The notes beneath the pieces were generated by a model. That model did not search any database, was not told where the DNA came from, and saw nothing but the letters and a program-made list of their open reading frames with translations. A program made the translations under genes and the position numbers. A stretch of DNA of 64,000 nucleotides from Rhizobium sp. Root1212 (GTDB lineage Bacteria > Pseudomonadota > Alphaproteobacteria > Rhizobiales > Rhizobiaceae): NCBI RefSeq assembly GCF_001424985.1, contig NZ_LMDA01000010.1:1-64000 (forward strand), read 5' to 3'. Numbering within the stretch: position 1 is the stretch's first letter; the number at the start of each line of letters is the position of its first letter. Of this stretch, positions 56,259 through 64,000 are shown one piece after another.

Positions 56259-57352
56259 TGCGAAAGATATTCATCGAAGCGTATATTCCTGAGACCTGCT
56301 GGATTGAAGATGCGGCCCTTTGGGTTGCCTTTGGGACACTTCCCGAGGCCATCACTATTGGCGATGTAGATGCACGGCAAGACCCTGCATATTTTCTCGA
56401 TAGAGAAGCGGATATGGACACCATCTATTCGCAAGGAGATTTCGAGGCGGCCGGTGTTAACATCGATTACGATCGATATTTGGAGTTTCGACTGCATTAC
56501 ACCCAGGAGCAGGCTGAAAAATTTCTAAGAGAAGCGCGGCTTCCATTTGATTCAGCGGCGATCAATGAGGGGCTAACCGGTGTCCGCTCAATCTTTGAAG
56601 GACACGAAGACCTCGAGGAACAAGTTGAATTCTTTGAACGCCATGCGCTGGAGAGCAACCAGCATACCAGTGAAGCTATAGAAGATTTTCGCTCCAATTT
56701 TACCTACGCGATGGAGGCCGAAGACGCCCTGTTGCCCTACCTTGACCGCGCTCGATCATTAGTTTTTCAGAAGTTATCCGCAGGCGCACTAAAGGCGCGC
56801 GGTTGGATCGACAAGGAACCGGCCGATGCTCCCTATCCTATCCCGGCGGAAGAGTACGGCGCGTTTGAAGACATCCCGGCTACGTCGTGGACCCTCACAA
56901 GGCTCAATTGGCCGGCCAGCTCCCTAGGCACGCGCGGCAAGACCTTTAATCACGTCCAAATGCGCACGGACAACCTGTTCGAAATTTTCCCTAATCCAAT
57001 GGTGCTTGAAGGTTCTCAGGTTGCCGGTACTGCGTATGGCGGTTGCCTAATTCTGGATAATGGGACCTCCCCAGGCATTTCCACGATGCCCCGCGCGGGC
57101 CGTGGTCGTCCCTCTATGGGCGGAGGCGATATAAGGACGGCAGTTATCAATAATTTCAAGGGAAAATTCCAATGCGGGGAGTTGCCGGGGACGTCAGCAG
57201 AGGCCGCAGTTGCAGAGATTCAGGAGTGGGTTGCGAAGCTTTTCAATAAGCGGCCCGCGCGAGCGACGATCCAAGATTGGATAAAACTCATTGAGGCTGA
57301 GGCGCTTAAGGATCATTCGCGACCTTTTGCCGGAAATTCTGCCGGAAAATAA
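56258..57352 (+). CDS. Large phage protein, function unknown
   Basis: A 364-residue protein starting MRKIFIEAYIPETCWIED; its ATG shares a base with the integrase stop (TGATG). The middle is unrecognised. The end, with GRGRPSMGGGDIRTAV and RATIQDWIKLIEAEA, resembles a C-terminal module I recall in other rhizobial phage proteins and may bind DNA. Position suggests a role in integration or replication control. Confidence 0.8.
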   Translation: MRKIFIEAYIPETCWIEDAALWVAFGTLPEAITIGDVDARQDPAYFLDREADMDTIYSQGDFEAAGVNIDYDRYLEFRLHYTQEQAEKFLREARLPFDSAAINEGLTGVRSIFEGHEDLEEQVEFFERHALESNQHTSEAIEDFRSNFTYAMEAEDALLPYLDRARSLVFQKLSAGALKARGWIDKEPADAPYPIPAEEYGAFEDIPATSWTLTRLNWPASSLGTRGKTFNHVQMRTDNLFEIFPNPMVLEGSQVAGTAYGGCLILDNGTSPGISTMPRAGRGRPSMGGGDIRTAVINNFKGKFQCGELPGTSAEAAVAEIQEWVAKLFNKRPARATIQDWIKLIEAEALKDHSRPFAGNSAGK

Positions 57353-57496
57353 CTGCGAATTCATGCCGGAAATAGTGCGTTCGATGCGGGTTAATTCCCG
57401 GCTCTTTTATCCCTATTTCTGGCCGCTATCTATTTGAACCGGTTCGATATTTTCAGCATCGTTGCTTCCGTGAACAAATCACGGAAAGGCAACACA

Positions 57497-57709
57497 ATGG
57501 AACGCATCCTGTCGCAATCCCTCCCTGTTGATCGTCTGCTGACCGACAAGGAAGTTGCTGAAATTTTCCAAGTCCATCGGGCAACCATTTGGCGCCGCGT
57601 CAAGGATGGCACGCTCCCCCGCCCTATCCGCATGGGAACGATTTCGCGGTTTCCCCAATCGGAAATTATTGCAGCACTTGAAGCCGCCAAGCACAAGCGC
57701 GCGGCATAA
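57497..57709 (+). CDS. AlpA-family excisionase/regulator
   Basis: A 70-residue AlpA/MerR-type helix-turn-helix: DRLLTDKEVAEIFQVHRATIWRRVKDGTLPRPIR and the wing SRFPQSEIIAAL. AlpA proteins act as excisionases or activators of the integrase. AAGG lies nine bases before the ATG. A 144-base gap separates it from the gene upstream. Confidence 0.92.
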   Translation: MERILSQSLPVDRLLTDKEVAEIFQVHRATIWRRVKDGTLPRPIRMGTISRFPQSEIIAALEAAKHKRAA

Positions 57710-57719
57710 GGGGCGTGCG

Positions 57720-57938
57720 ATGAAAAAGCAAAACCCGGCGGCGCGGGAAGGCGCCAACCGGGTTCCTGAAATCGCAGCAATCACCAAACCGCTCGATATC
57801 AAGAACCCTACCGAAATCCACCCTGAAATTCAATCTGAAATGCTGGCGGTTCGCTCCGTCATGCGTCGCTGCTGCGTGAGCTTCTATCACGCCAAGGCCA
57901 TCTGCCAGCTTTCCGGCCTCGGAGGCTATGCAGCATGA
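57720..57938 (+). CDS. Small phage protein
   Basis: A 72-residue protein starting MKKQNPAAREGANRVPEIAA. It is ten bases after the AlpA gene and overlaps the next gene by four bases, so it belongs to the early operon. No domain recognised; CCVSFYHAKAICQLSGL near the C-terminus is hydrophobic. Confidence 0.75.
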   Translation: MKKQNPAAREGANRVPEIAAITKPLDIKNPTEIHPEIQSEMLAVRSVMRRCCVSFYHAKAICQLSGLGGYAA

Positions 57939-58231
57939 AAAAGCTCACTATCACCGCTCGTATCCTCCCCGATGGGGCAACAATCACGGTCATCGGCCGA
58001 GACGCCTGGGCGCTCCGCAACCTCGTCAGGGCCGGCGCTGCCGGATGCACCTCAATTGACCACCCCGGCCCCCGTTGGAGCCACTATGTCTTCAAGCTTC
58101 GGGGTTTTGGTTTCCTGATCGATACCATCAACGAGAACCATGGCGGCCCGTTCGCCGGCACGCATGCCCGGTATGTGCTGCGCTCGGCAGTGCAGATCCT
58201 GCGCGATTCCGACAAGCAGGAGGCGGCGTAA
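57935..58231 (+). CDS. Winged-helix phage protein
   Basis: A 98-residue protein matching the winged-helix domain family common in rhizobial prophages (RDAWALRNLVRAGAAGCTSI, YVFKLRGFGFLIDTINE). It probably binds DNA. Overlaps the genes on both sides by one to four bases. Confidence 0.8.
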   Translation: MKKLTITARILPDGATITVIGRDAWALRNLVRAGAAGCTSIDHPGPRWSHYVFKLRGFGFLIDTINENHGGPFAGTHARYVLRSAVQILRDSDKQEAA

Positions 58232-58692
58232 TGGTGAGGCCTGAATTCGTAACAAAGGCGCGGTTCGTTGGCGTCGTGGAGATCAAGGGCAAGCCTGTTT
58301 CGTTCTTTTCCCCGCCGCACGAGGAGGCCGATTTTCTCTGGGTTGATCTCGAGCAGTTGGCTCAGGTCTTTGTGCCCGAGGATGCGGCAAAGCGGCTGGT
58401 GAAGCACTCCCACAATTTCGGGGTGGCGAGCCGGCCTACTGAAGCGGCAGTGCGGGACGGGAAGATTGTAACCATCGTTCCTCACCCAATGGCGCAGGGT
58501 TTCTGCGCGTTCATCGACCAGCAGGAGGGGCACATTGAACTGCAGGAAGACGAATGGAGCCTCGGGCCGGCCAACTTGGAATATGTGAAGGCCTTTGCTG
58601 ACGCTCATTCCAAATTCATGCCGCTCAGTTTCGAAGCCCTGGCGGCGGCGTACCGCAATCAAGGCGGGCCGCATATACGAGGTGCCGAATGA
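58231..58692 (+). CDS. Conserved phage hypothetical protein
   Basis: A 153-residue soluble protein (MVRPEFVTKARFVGVVEIKG). GGAGG lies ten bases before the ATG. No domain recognised. The start shares a base with the previous stop and the end overlaps the primase-like gene, so it lies in the replication operon. Confidence 0.78.
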   Translation: MVRPEFVTKARFVGVVEIKGKPVSFFSPPHEEADFLWVDLEQLAQVFVPEDAAKRLVKHSHNFGVASRPTEAAVRDGKIVTIVPHPMAQGFCAFIDQQEGHIELQEDEWSLGPANLEYVKAFADAHSKFMPLSFEALAAAYRNQGGPHIRGAE

Positions 58693-59567
58693 ATATCTCC
58701 ACACTCGCAAACGCTCTGGGCGGTGAGGTTTCGGGTCGGGACCGTGTTCTTTGCCCCGGCCCTGGCCACTCCGCCAAGGATCGCAGCCTGTCCGTTATCG
58801 TTGTTGGTGACGGTTATCTTGTTCATTCCTTCGCGGCCGACGACTGGAAGGATTGTCGGGACCACGTTGCCGACCTGCTTGGGCTTGGGGCCAGCCGCTT
58901 CCCGCGTCCTTCCGAAGAGGAGTTGGAGAAGCTTCGCAAGGCGGAAGAGGAGCAGGCGAAGAAGGTTGAGGCCCTGGCTCTCTCCTGCTGGCGTGAGGCG
59001 CTACCGATCGGTGGAACCATCGGAGAGACCTATCTGCGAGAGGCGCGGGGTATTACCTGCGCCTTGCCTGAAACCCTGCGCTATCACCCGGCTTGCCGTC
59101 ATCCATCCACACGACGCCTGCCGGCATTGGTGGCGCTGGTAGAGGGTGCGGAGCGTCTTGCCATTCACCGCACATACCTGCGCCACGATGGCGCGGGGAA
59201 AGCCGATATCGAGCCGGCAAAGGCCATGCTCGGCGCCGTGGCAGGCGGTGCCGTCCGCCTTACCCAAAGCGGATATCGTCTTGTAGTCTGCGAGGGCATC
59301 GAAACCGGCCTGTCTCTCGCCTCGGGATTGGTCAACGGCACTCCGGCCATCTGGGCGGCTTTGTCCACCAGCGGCATGAAGCGTCTCGTTCTGCCGCCCG
59401 ATCCCGGCAACCTCCTGATCGCCACCGATGGCGACGATGCCGGCCGAGCTGCAGGCAATGCGCTGGGCGAGCGCGCTTCCGCCCTCGGCTGGAAGGTCTC
59501 CCTTCTCCCGGCGCCCGCGGGGCGCGACTGGAACGATGTTCTTTGCATGAAAGGACACGCGGCATGA
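58689..59567 (+). CDS. Toprim-domain primase-like protein
   Basis: A 292-residue protein. A zinc-type or CHC-like N-terminus (VLCPGPGHSAKDRSLSV) is followed by a Toprim domain with the catalytic Glu in YRLVVCEGIETGLSLA and the Asp pair in NLLIATDGDDAGRAA. This is the primase-type layout of phage and plasmid replication proteins. It overlaps the DUF3987 gene by four bases, forming a replication pair. Confidence 0.92.
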   Translation: MNISTLANALGGEVSGRDRVLCPGPGHSAKDRSLSVIVVGDGYLVHSFAADDWKDCRDHVADLLGLGASRFPRPSEEELEKLRKAEEEQAKKVEALALSCWREALPIGGTIGETYLREARGITCALPETLRYHPACRHPSTRRLPALVALVEGAERLAIHRTYLRHDGAGKADIEPAKAMLGAVAGGAVRLTQSGYRLVVCEGIETGLSLASGLVNGTPAIWAALSTSGMKRLVLPPDPGNLLIATDGDDAGRAAGNALGERASALGWKVSLLPAPAGRDWNDVLCMKGHAA

Positions 59568-61057
59568 GCGTGATCGAAATCCCCTTCAAGGCCGATTGGC
59601 CAATACCTGATCCGCGCTATCTGCGTGAAGAACTGCCCCAGCCTCCTCGGCTTCCACTTCGGGAGGTGTTCTCGCCGGCTTGGGCGCGATGGATCGAGGA
59701 AGCCGCCGAAGCTAAGGCCGCGCCGCCCGATTATGTCGTTGCCGCCATCCTGGCCGCTGCCGGGTCGCTCGTTGGAAACTCACGGTGGTCAACACCATGG
59801 CAGGGATGGGCAGAACCGCCGATCCTTTGGGCCGTCGCCATCGGCAACCCGAGCATGAACAAGTCGCCCGGTCTCGATGCTGTGCTTATCCCTATTCGCA
59901 AGATCGAAAAGGGGCTCCGCAAGGAAGCCGATGCGAAGGTTGCCGAATGGAAGGCTCGGGCGGAAATCGCAAAGCTGGCTGATAGCGCATGGAAGGAAGC
60001 CACAAAGGCGGCAATGAAGGCCGGCGACGACGAGCCTCCGCGCCCCGACGCCTGCGATGCTGGCCCGGCCCCGAACATCCCGCGCCTGGCAGTATCCGAC
60101 AGCACCGTTGAAAAGCTTGCCGTCATCGTCGCAAGCCAGCCCCGAGGAACCCTGTTGTACCGTGACGAACTGGCCGGATGGCTGCAGGGCATGACCCGCT
60201 ATTCCGGGGGCGGTTCTGATCGTCCTTTCTGGCTGGAGGCCTATGGCGGCCGTGGGTACAGCGTCGAACGCATGGGCCGCGATCCTGTCTATATCGAGCG
60301 CCTGTCGGTGGGAGTGGTCGGCGGTATCCAGCCCGACCGCCTGAAATCCCTGCTGATGAAAACCGACGATGACGGCCTTTTGGCGCGGTTCCTCCCGATC
60401 TGGCCTAACGCCGCCCCCATCAAACGGCCCTCTGTCATCTTCGACGATATCTTCATGGAGAATGCTGTCTCCCGGCTGATGGGGCTGGAAATGGTCTCCG
60501 ACGAGAACGGCGACAAGCGGCCTTGGTTCGTGCCGTTCTCGTCAGACGCTCGGGACCTGCTGGACGAGTTCCGCAAGACGGCTCGGGAATGGGAACAGAC
60601 TTCGGAAGGATTGCTGCTTTCCTTCATCGGCAAACTTCCGGGCATCTGTGTCCGCCTCTCGCTCTTGCTGGCCCTTCTTGATTTCGCGTCGGGCGAACGC
60701 GACGAACCGCGAGAGATTGGATTGGAGCACTTCGGCCGGGCCGCACACTTGGCAGAGGCCTATTTTCTTCCCATGGCTCGGCGGGCCTATTCCGATGGGG
60801 CGGCCTCTCCTGCAGAACGTACCGCGCGCCGTATGGTCGGCCTCATCAGGGAAAAAGGCTGGTCGCAGTTTACATCCCGCGATGTACTGCGTGCTGAACG
60901 CTCAGGCCTTGCGACTTCCGAGGAAGTGGACCCGGCCTCCAAGCTTTTGATTGATGCTGACGTGATCCGCCTCGTTGACCAGCGCTCCGGGGCGAAGGGC
61001 GGGCGTCCACAAAAGCTTTTCACGGTCAATCCGGCGATCCATGGGAGGCGAGTATGA
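59564..61057 (+). CDS. DUF3987 (primase/helicase-associated) protein
   Basis: A 497-residue DUF3987 protein. The nucleotide-binding loop is degenerate (AIGNPSMNKSPGLDAV) with the family KSP, followed by YRDELAGWLQGMTRYSGGGS (Walker B-like) and GVVGGIQPDRLKSLL. A C-terminal winged-helix-like segment (RDVLRAERSGLATSEEVDPA) may bind DNA. It works with the Toprim protein in replication; helicase activity is presumed from the family. Confidence 0.92.
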   Translation: MSVIEIPFKADWPIPDPRYLREELPQPPRLPLREVFSPAWARWIEEAAEAKAAPPDYVVAAILAAAGSLVGNSRWSTPWQGWAEPPILWAVAIGNPSMNKSPGLDAVLIPIRKIEKGLRKEADAKVAEWKARAEIAKLADSAWKEATKAAMKAGDDEPPRPDACDAGPAPNIPRLAVSDSTVEKLAVIVASQPRGTLLYRDELAGWLQGMTRYSGGGSDRPFWLEAYGGRGYSVERMGRDPVYIERLSVGVVGGIQPDRLKSLLMKTDDDGLLARFLPIWPNAAPIKRPSVIFDDIFMENAVSRLMGLEMVSDENGDKRPWFVPFSSDARDLLDEFRKTAREWEQTSEGLLLSFIGKLPGICVRLSLLLALLDFASGERDEPREIGLEHFGRAAHLAEAYFLPMARRAYSDGAASPAERTARRMVGLIREKGWSQFTSRDVLRAERSGLATSEEVDPASKLLIDADVIRLVDQRSGAKGGRPQKLFTVNPAIHGRRV

Positions 61058-61455
61058 CACGGTGGCTGCAGGCGGCCCTTCATCAGGACCCTACCGACAA
61101 AACCGACGAAACCGACAAAACCTCTAACCATTTGATTTTGAACGACGAGATGGAGCGGGTATCGAATTTTGAGGTTTCCGACAAAACCGACAAAACCCGA
61201 CAAAACCCCCTTGAAGCAGCCCGCAGGCCAAATCCGGTGCATGAAATCTGGGGGAAGCTCGAAGGTGACATGGCCTCGTATGCGAGAGCTTTGGGGGCTC
61301 ACGGCCCTTGTGGCTACGGCGCGATTGCCAAGGCTCTCGGATGGGACGCCACGCGCGCCGGCAGCGCGGAGGAGCAACTGAGGCGGCAAGGTCTCATCGC
61401 GTACGACGATGCCGGCCGGGGTACGCTCACCAATGGAAGCAATCCCGATGGATGA
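61054..61455 (+). CDS. Asp-Lys-Thr repeat protein carrying iteron-like DNA
   Basis: A 133-residue protein with DKTDETDKT and DKTDKTRQN tracts near its N-terminus and a small C-terminal fold (YGAIAKALGWDATRAGSAEEQL) that looks like a helix-turn-helix. The start overlaps the DUF3987 stop by four bases. The repeats arise from DNA 9-mers that may act as an origin; the protein may therefore be secondary. Confidence 0.75.
   Translation: MTRWLQAALHQDPTDKTDETDKTSNHLILNDEMERVSNFEVSDKTDKTRQNPLEAARRPNPVHEIWGKLEGDMASYARALGAHGPCGYGAIAKALGWDATRAGSAEEQLRRQGLIAYDDAGRGTLTNGSNPDG
61094..61205 (+). repeat. Iteron-like array of CCGACAAAA
   Basis: Six copies of the 9-mer CCGACAAAA (one with CCGACGAAA) start at 61094, 61103, 61112, 61178, 61187 and 61197, mostly in steps of nine bases, in two clusters of three flanking an A/T-richer stretch. 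It lies immediately after the replication genes, as phage and plasmid iterons do. Confidence 0.6.
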
Positions 61456-61633
61456 ACTTTCTCGGGCCGTCGCCGAGGCCGCCGAATGGCTTGCCGCGCA
61501 ACCCGGCCCGCTCCCACACGCGGTGCCGATGCTGAAAGAGAGATTTGGCCTTTCCGGCCTTCAGGCCTGTCAGGCAATCGCGCTCGCGCGGAACGGACAA
61601 ATCACGAAGGACGAACCCAATGGACGCAGCTAA
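61448..61633 (+). CDS. Small phage protein
   Basis: A 61-residue protein starting MDELSRAVAEAAEWLAAQPG, with helix-turn-helix-like FGLSGLQACQAIALARNG. Its start lies inside the end of the previous gene and its end overlaps the next, so it is tightly coupled. Confidence 0.72.
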   Translation: MDELSRAVAEAAEWLAAQPGPLPHAVPMLKERFGLSGLQACQAIALARNGQITKDEPNGRS

Positions 61634-61913
61634 TGAAGAAGCCATGGAATTCGGCACACCGACCGGCGCCCGCATCGAGGTCATTGCCGGGGTAATTCAT
61701 GGCTTTGTTCGTGAGGACAAGGCCGGCAACTTCGAATTGGTCGATTGTGTAGCCGGGACGCCCTGTGTCTTTGTCGAATGGGTGGATGCCGAGGGATATC
61801 GGCAGGGCCTGTATCATGGCGCGGAAATGCACGAGGCTTACCGACAGGCCGCAATCTGGCAATCAATCATCGGACTGCCGATCTACGTTCCGAACACCGG
61901 GGGGCAGAATTGA
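61620..61913 (+). CDS. Small phage protein
   Basis: A 97-residue, acidic protein (MDAANEEAMEFGTPTGARIE) rich in aromatic and Val residues; no domain recognised. Overlaps its neighbours on both sides. GGACGAA upstream may be its ribosome site. Confidence 0.72.
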   Translation: MDAANEEAMEFGTPTGARIEVIAGVIHGFVREDKAGNFELVDCVAGTPCVFVEWVDAEGYRQGLYHGAEMHEAYRQAAIWQSIIGLPIYVPNTGGQN

Positions 61914-62194
61914 CCGCTGCCCGACCGCTGCCAATCCTGATGCGCTCTGGCGATGTGGTTTCGCTTCAGCAGGCCATAGCCCACGCAGGCAAGTCAGACC
62001 GGACCTTGCGCGGATGGTGCCACAAATACGGCATTGGCCGGCAGACCTCGCCCGGCGCTCCTCTGGAAATCTCCATCATAGCACTCGAAATGGTGCTGCA
62101 CGGTGATTTTGACGCGCTGGAGCAGTTGAGGGCCGGCCAGCGAACATCGTTGCCGGTGCGCCGATATTTCGAGCATCTGGGCGTGCCGGTGTAG
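61910..62194 (+). CDS. Small phage DNA-binding-like protein
   Basis: A 94-residue protein if it starts at TTG 61910 (overlapping the previous stop as TTGA, with GGGGGG nearby); ATG 61940 gives 84 residues. MRSGDVVSLQQAIAHAGKSD and RTLRGWCHKYGIGRQ look like a helix-turn-helix. It may regulate later genes; start and role are uncertain. Confidence 0.72.
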   Translation: MTAARPLPILMRSGDVVSLQQAIAHAGKSDRTLRGWCHKYGIGRQTSPGAPLEISIIALEMVLHGDFDALEQLRAGQRTSLPVRRYFEHLGVPV

Positions 62195-62297
62195 ACCGAA
62201 CTGCAGTCGGTTGCCGCACATTGCCGAACTCTTCAAATGCACAGGCGATTCCGGCTGTGCTCTACTCCATTCGATCGAACAGGATGGAGAAGCCGCC

Positions 62298-62534
62298 ATG
62301 GGAAAAGTTGCCATAGCCTCAACGGATCAGGAACACCTTGTGCCCGTCCTCCTCCGCGGAGCCACGGTAACAGAAGGTTTTCGAGAAAACCTCTTCGACG
62401 CTGCGAACCGTGCGGGCGTCACGCCGAACGAATTTTGCCTGTTGGCTGCGGCCGAAAAGCTGAAAGCATCCGGCCGGCGCTTTTCCGGCCTGTTCCGACC
62501 GGGCGACGTGTCCCGGCTCGCTGGGGAGGTATGA
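62298..62534 (+). CDS. Small phage protein
   Basis: A 78-residue protein (MGKVAIASTDQEHLVPVLLR) with GGAG about ten bases upstream. A ribbon-helix-helix or helical pattern (FRENLFDAANRAGVTPNEFC) suggests DNA binding. It follows a 100-base gap, so a new transcript may begin here. Confidence 0.75.
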   Translation: MGKVAIASTDQEHLVPVLLRGATVTEGFRENLFDAANRAGVTPNEFCLLAAAEKLKASGRRFSGLFRPGDVSRLAGEV

Positions 62535-62536
62535 CG

Positions 62537-63526
62537 ATGGCGCTTACACCGACTTTCGGGGGGCAGTTGATGCCCTGGCTGCGCAACAATAGCGACATGC
62601 TGCTGCAGGCAAGTGCCGGGCTTCTCGGCGGCTCCAACCCGCAGGAGCAGATGGCCGGCATGGTGCAGGGCGTGGCCGCAGCGAAGCGGAAGAACCGCAC
62701 CGTGGAATACCTGCGAAAAAGCGAGCCCGAATTGGCTCAGGCCATTGAGAATGGCGATTTGTCGGGCGCCGACGCCTACCGAATCTATCTTGGAAAGAAG
62801 ATGGAGGCGGAAAGCCCCGGTAAGCTGTCGTTCGAAACGCTGCCTGACGGCAGCTTTGGCACGTTCAACGACAAATCCGGTCAGTTCAATTCTCTTGGCA
62901 CGGCGCCGAAACCGGTTACCCCGGAAAAGAGGTCTTTCCAGACACTCGGCAACGGTGACTATGGCTTTGCCGATCCCAATACCGGAAGCTTCACAAAGCT
63001 CGGCTCTGCCCCGAAACCTCTCGATGGCGCGAAAGCCCCATCTGGCTATCGTTGGGCGGATGACAGTCAGACGCGGCTAGAAGCAATCCCCGGAGGCCCC
63101 GGAACGCAGGTGCCGGGGGAATTGGCTGCGCGCATCGGCATGGCGGAAAACTGGCTTACGAATGACCTACCCACCATCCGCAAGGGGGTGACGGACGGGG
63201 ATTCCACCGGCTGGTACGACCGGGCGCAAGCTTCCTACGGCGTCGGAAAGCCGGGTGAGCTTGAGCGGAAGTTTCAATCCGGCGTCGAAGTCCTTTCCCG
63301 CCTCCTCTCCGGCGCCGGCATGACGCAGGTGGAAATCGACGAGAAGGCAGCCCGCTACATGCCGTCCAAATTTGACACGCCGGATTCTCTGCAAACCAAG
63401 ATCAACCAGCTTGAAGCTGAAATTCGAGCGGCCGGCAACGCCGCGATGCGAGGTCGCGGCAGCCTGCCCCCGAGCGCCGGAGGAAACGACCTCGACGCCC
63501 TGGTGAACAAATACGGGGGTATGTGA
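62537..63526 (+). CDS. Phage internal virion / ejection-type protein
   Basis: A 329-residue protein (MALTPTFGGQLMPWLRNNSD) with early ALLGG-type small-residue helix, then KRKNRTVEYLRKSEPELAQA, and a Gly/Pro/Asn-rich repetitive middle with KLSFETLPDGSFGTF, KRSFQTLGNGDYGFA and PDGxxxY motifs; the end is coiled (INQLEAEIRAAGNAAMRG). This layout resembles DNA-ejection proteins of podoviruses. GGAGG lies seven bases before the ATG. Assignment is by resemblance, not a firm domain. Confidence 0.65.
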   Translation: MALTPTFGGQLMPWLRNNSDMLLQASAGLLGGSNPQEQMAGMVQGVAAAKRKNRTVEYLRKSEPELAQAIENGDLSGADAYRIYLGKKMEAESPGKLSFETLPDGSFGTFNDKSGQFNSLGTAPKPVTPEKRSFQTLGNGDYGFADPNTGSFTKLGSAPKPLDGAKAPSGYRWADDSQTRLEAIPGGPGTQVPGELAARIGMAENWLTNDLPTIRKGVTDGDSTGWYDRAQASYGVGKPGELERKFQSGVEVLSRLLSGAGMTQVEIDEKAARYMPSKFDTPDSLQTKINQLEAEIRAAGNAAMRGRGSLPPSAGGNDLDALVNKYGGM

Positions 63527-63528
63527 TC

Positions 63529-64000
63529 ATGGCGACGATGGAGCAGCTTTCCCGCGCCCTGGTAAACGCCGACAAGGCCGGTGATGTCGAAGCGGCAAAG
63601 ACGCTGGCGAAAGAAATCATCAGGCTTCGCAGCGCGCCCGCCGCCGAGAAGGCGCCTGCGGCGGCTCAGGAGCAAGGCGATGGTATCGCGCTCAATACGA
63701 CCGCAGGCCTGAACAACGCGATTTACTCGACCGCTGGCGCTCCGGTCGATCTTTCTCGCTGGCTGATCAATAAGGGCATTCAGGGCGCGAACTACGTCAC
63801 CGGCTCCGAAATGTCGGAAATCCCCTGGGATAGCTTCGGTGGATCGGAGAGCATTTCGCGCATGTTCGGCTCGGTTGGTGTGCCGGAGCCCGAGAACGTT
63901 CGTGCTGTTACGCCTGAAGAGCGAATTGCTCGAGGCGTTGGCGAGGGCGTGGGATACGCCGTCGCGCCGCAAGCCGCAGTGGCTGGCATGGCTCGGGCCG
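63529..64000 (+). CDS. Phage ejection-type protein, 3' truncated by window edge
   Basis: The first 157 residues of a larger protein (MATMEQLSRALVNADKAGDV). Ala-rich helices, then GIALNTTAGLNNAIYSTAGA and a membrane-like Gly/Ala/Val segment (ARGVGEGVGYAVAPQAAVAG) match the start of phage DNA-transfer or internal virion proteins, which can be very long. The gene runs off the window. Confidence 0.65.
   Translation, partial: MATMEQLSRALVNADKAGDVEAAKTLAKEIIRLRSAPAAEKAPAAAQEQGDGIALNTTAGLNNAIYSTAGAPVDLSRWLINKGIQGANYVTGSEMSEIPWDSFGGSESISRMFGSVGVPEPENVRAVTPEERIARGVGEGVGYAVAPQAAVAGMARA

Overview
This 64 kb window is a GC-rich alphaproteobacterial chromosome, most likely Rhizobiaceae (Rhizobium/Agrobacterium/Neorhizobium type). 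The support is the backbone gene content: clpB, a DUF4167 protein, prmC-prfA, a GAF-type ptsP (nitrogen PTS), lysC, ubiG, prmB, DUF1178-nitrilase-grxC-comF, argJ, a parvulin and secA. Seven copies of short rhizobial-type intergenic palindromes also fit. The genus call is an inference from this content, not from a marker gene.

Region 1 (1-38.3 kb) is mostly housekeeping. It holds a membrane-anchored M23 peptidase, ClpB, translation-termination genes (PrfA with its modifier PrmC, plus the ribosomal protein L3 modifier PrmB), amino-acid biosynthesis (LysC, ArgJ), ubiquinone (UbiG), secretion (SecA, a periplasmic parvulin) and nucleotide repair (MutT). Two small regulator/effector pairs stand out because their probable operators are visible: a divergent HxlR/GST pair with two direct repeats, and an ArsR-AHSA1 operon behind a long palindrome. 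After secA lie a polysaccharide flippase and an overlapping FemAB/BioF2-type acyltransferase.

Region 2 (38.5-50.5 kb) is accessory. It carries a 1330-residue protein built almost wholly of octapeptide repeats in a nested hierarchy (24 bp; 399 or 558 bp; 957 bp), an MFS exporter, an RTX calcium-binding protein, and a putative low-oxygen module. That module has two universal stress proteins and a P1B-5-like metal ATPase, with FNR/FixK-like boxes upstream of both UspA genes.

Region 3 (50.5-55 kb) looks like decayed acquired DNA. It has a frameshifted phage lysozyme remnant, a GT8-KpsC-like fusion glycosyltransferase whose 5' end needs a one-base frame correction, a methyltransferase, and several short broken frames.

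Region 4 (55.06 kb to the right edge) is an integrated phage-like element. It has a tyrosine integrase, a large unknown protein, an AlpA-like excisionase/regulator, small conserved phage proteins, a Toprim primase-like protein, a DUF3987 protein, an iteron-like array of 9-mers just downstream, and then proteins resembling podovirus ejection (internal virion) proteins. No terminase, portal or capsid gene is seen between the replication genes and the putative ejection genes. The element runs off the right edge. I recognised no tRNA, rRNA, CRISPR array or intact insertion sequence.
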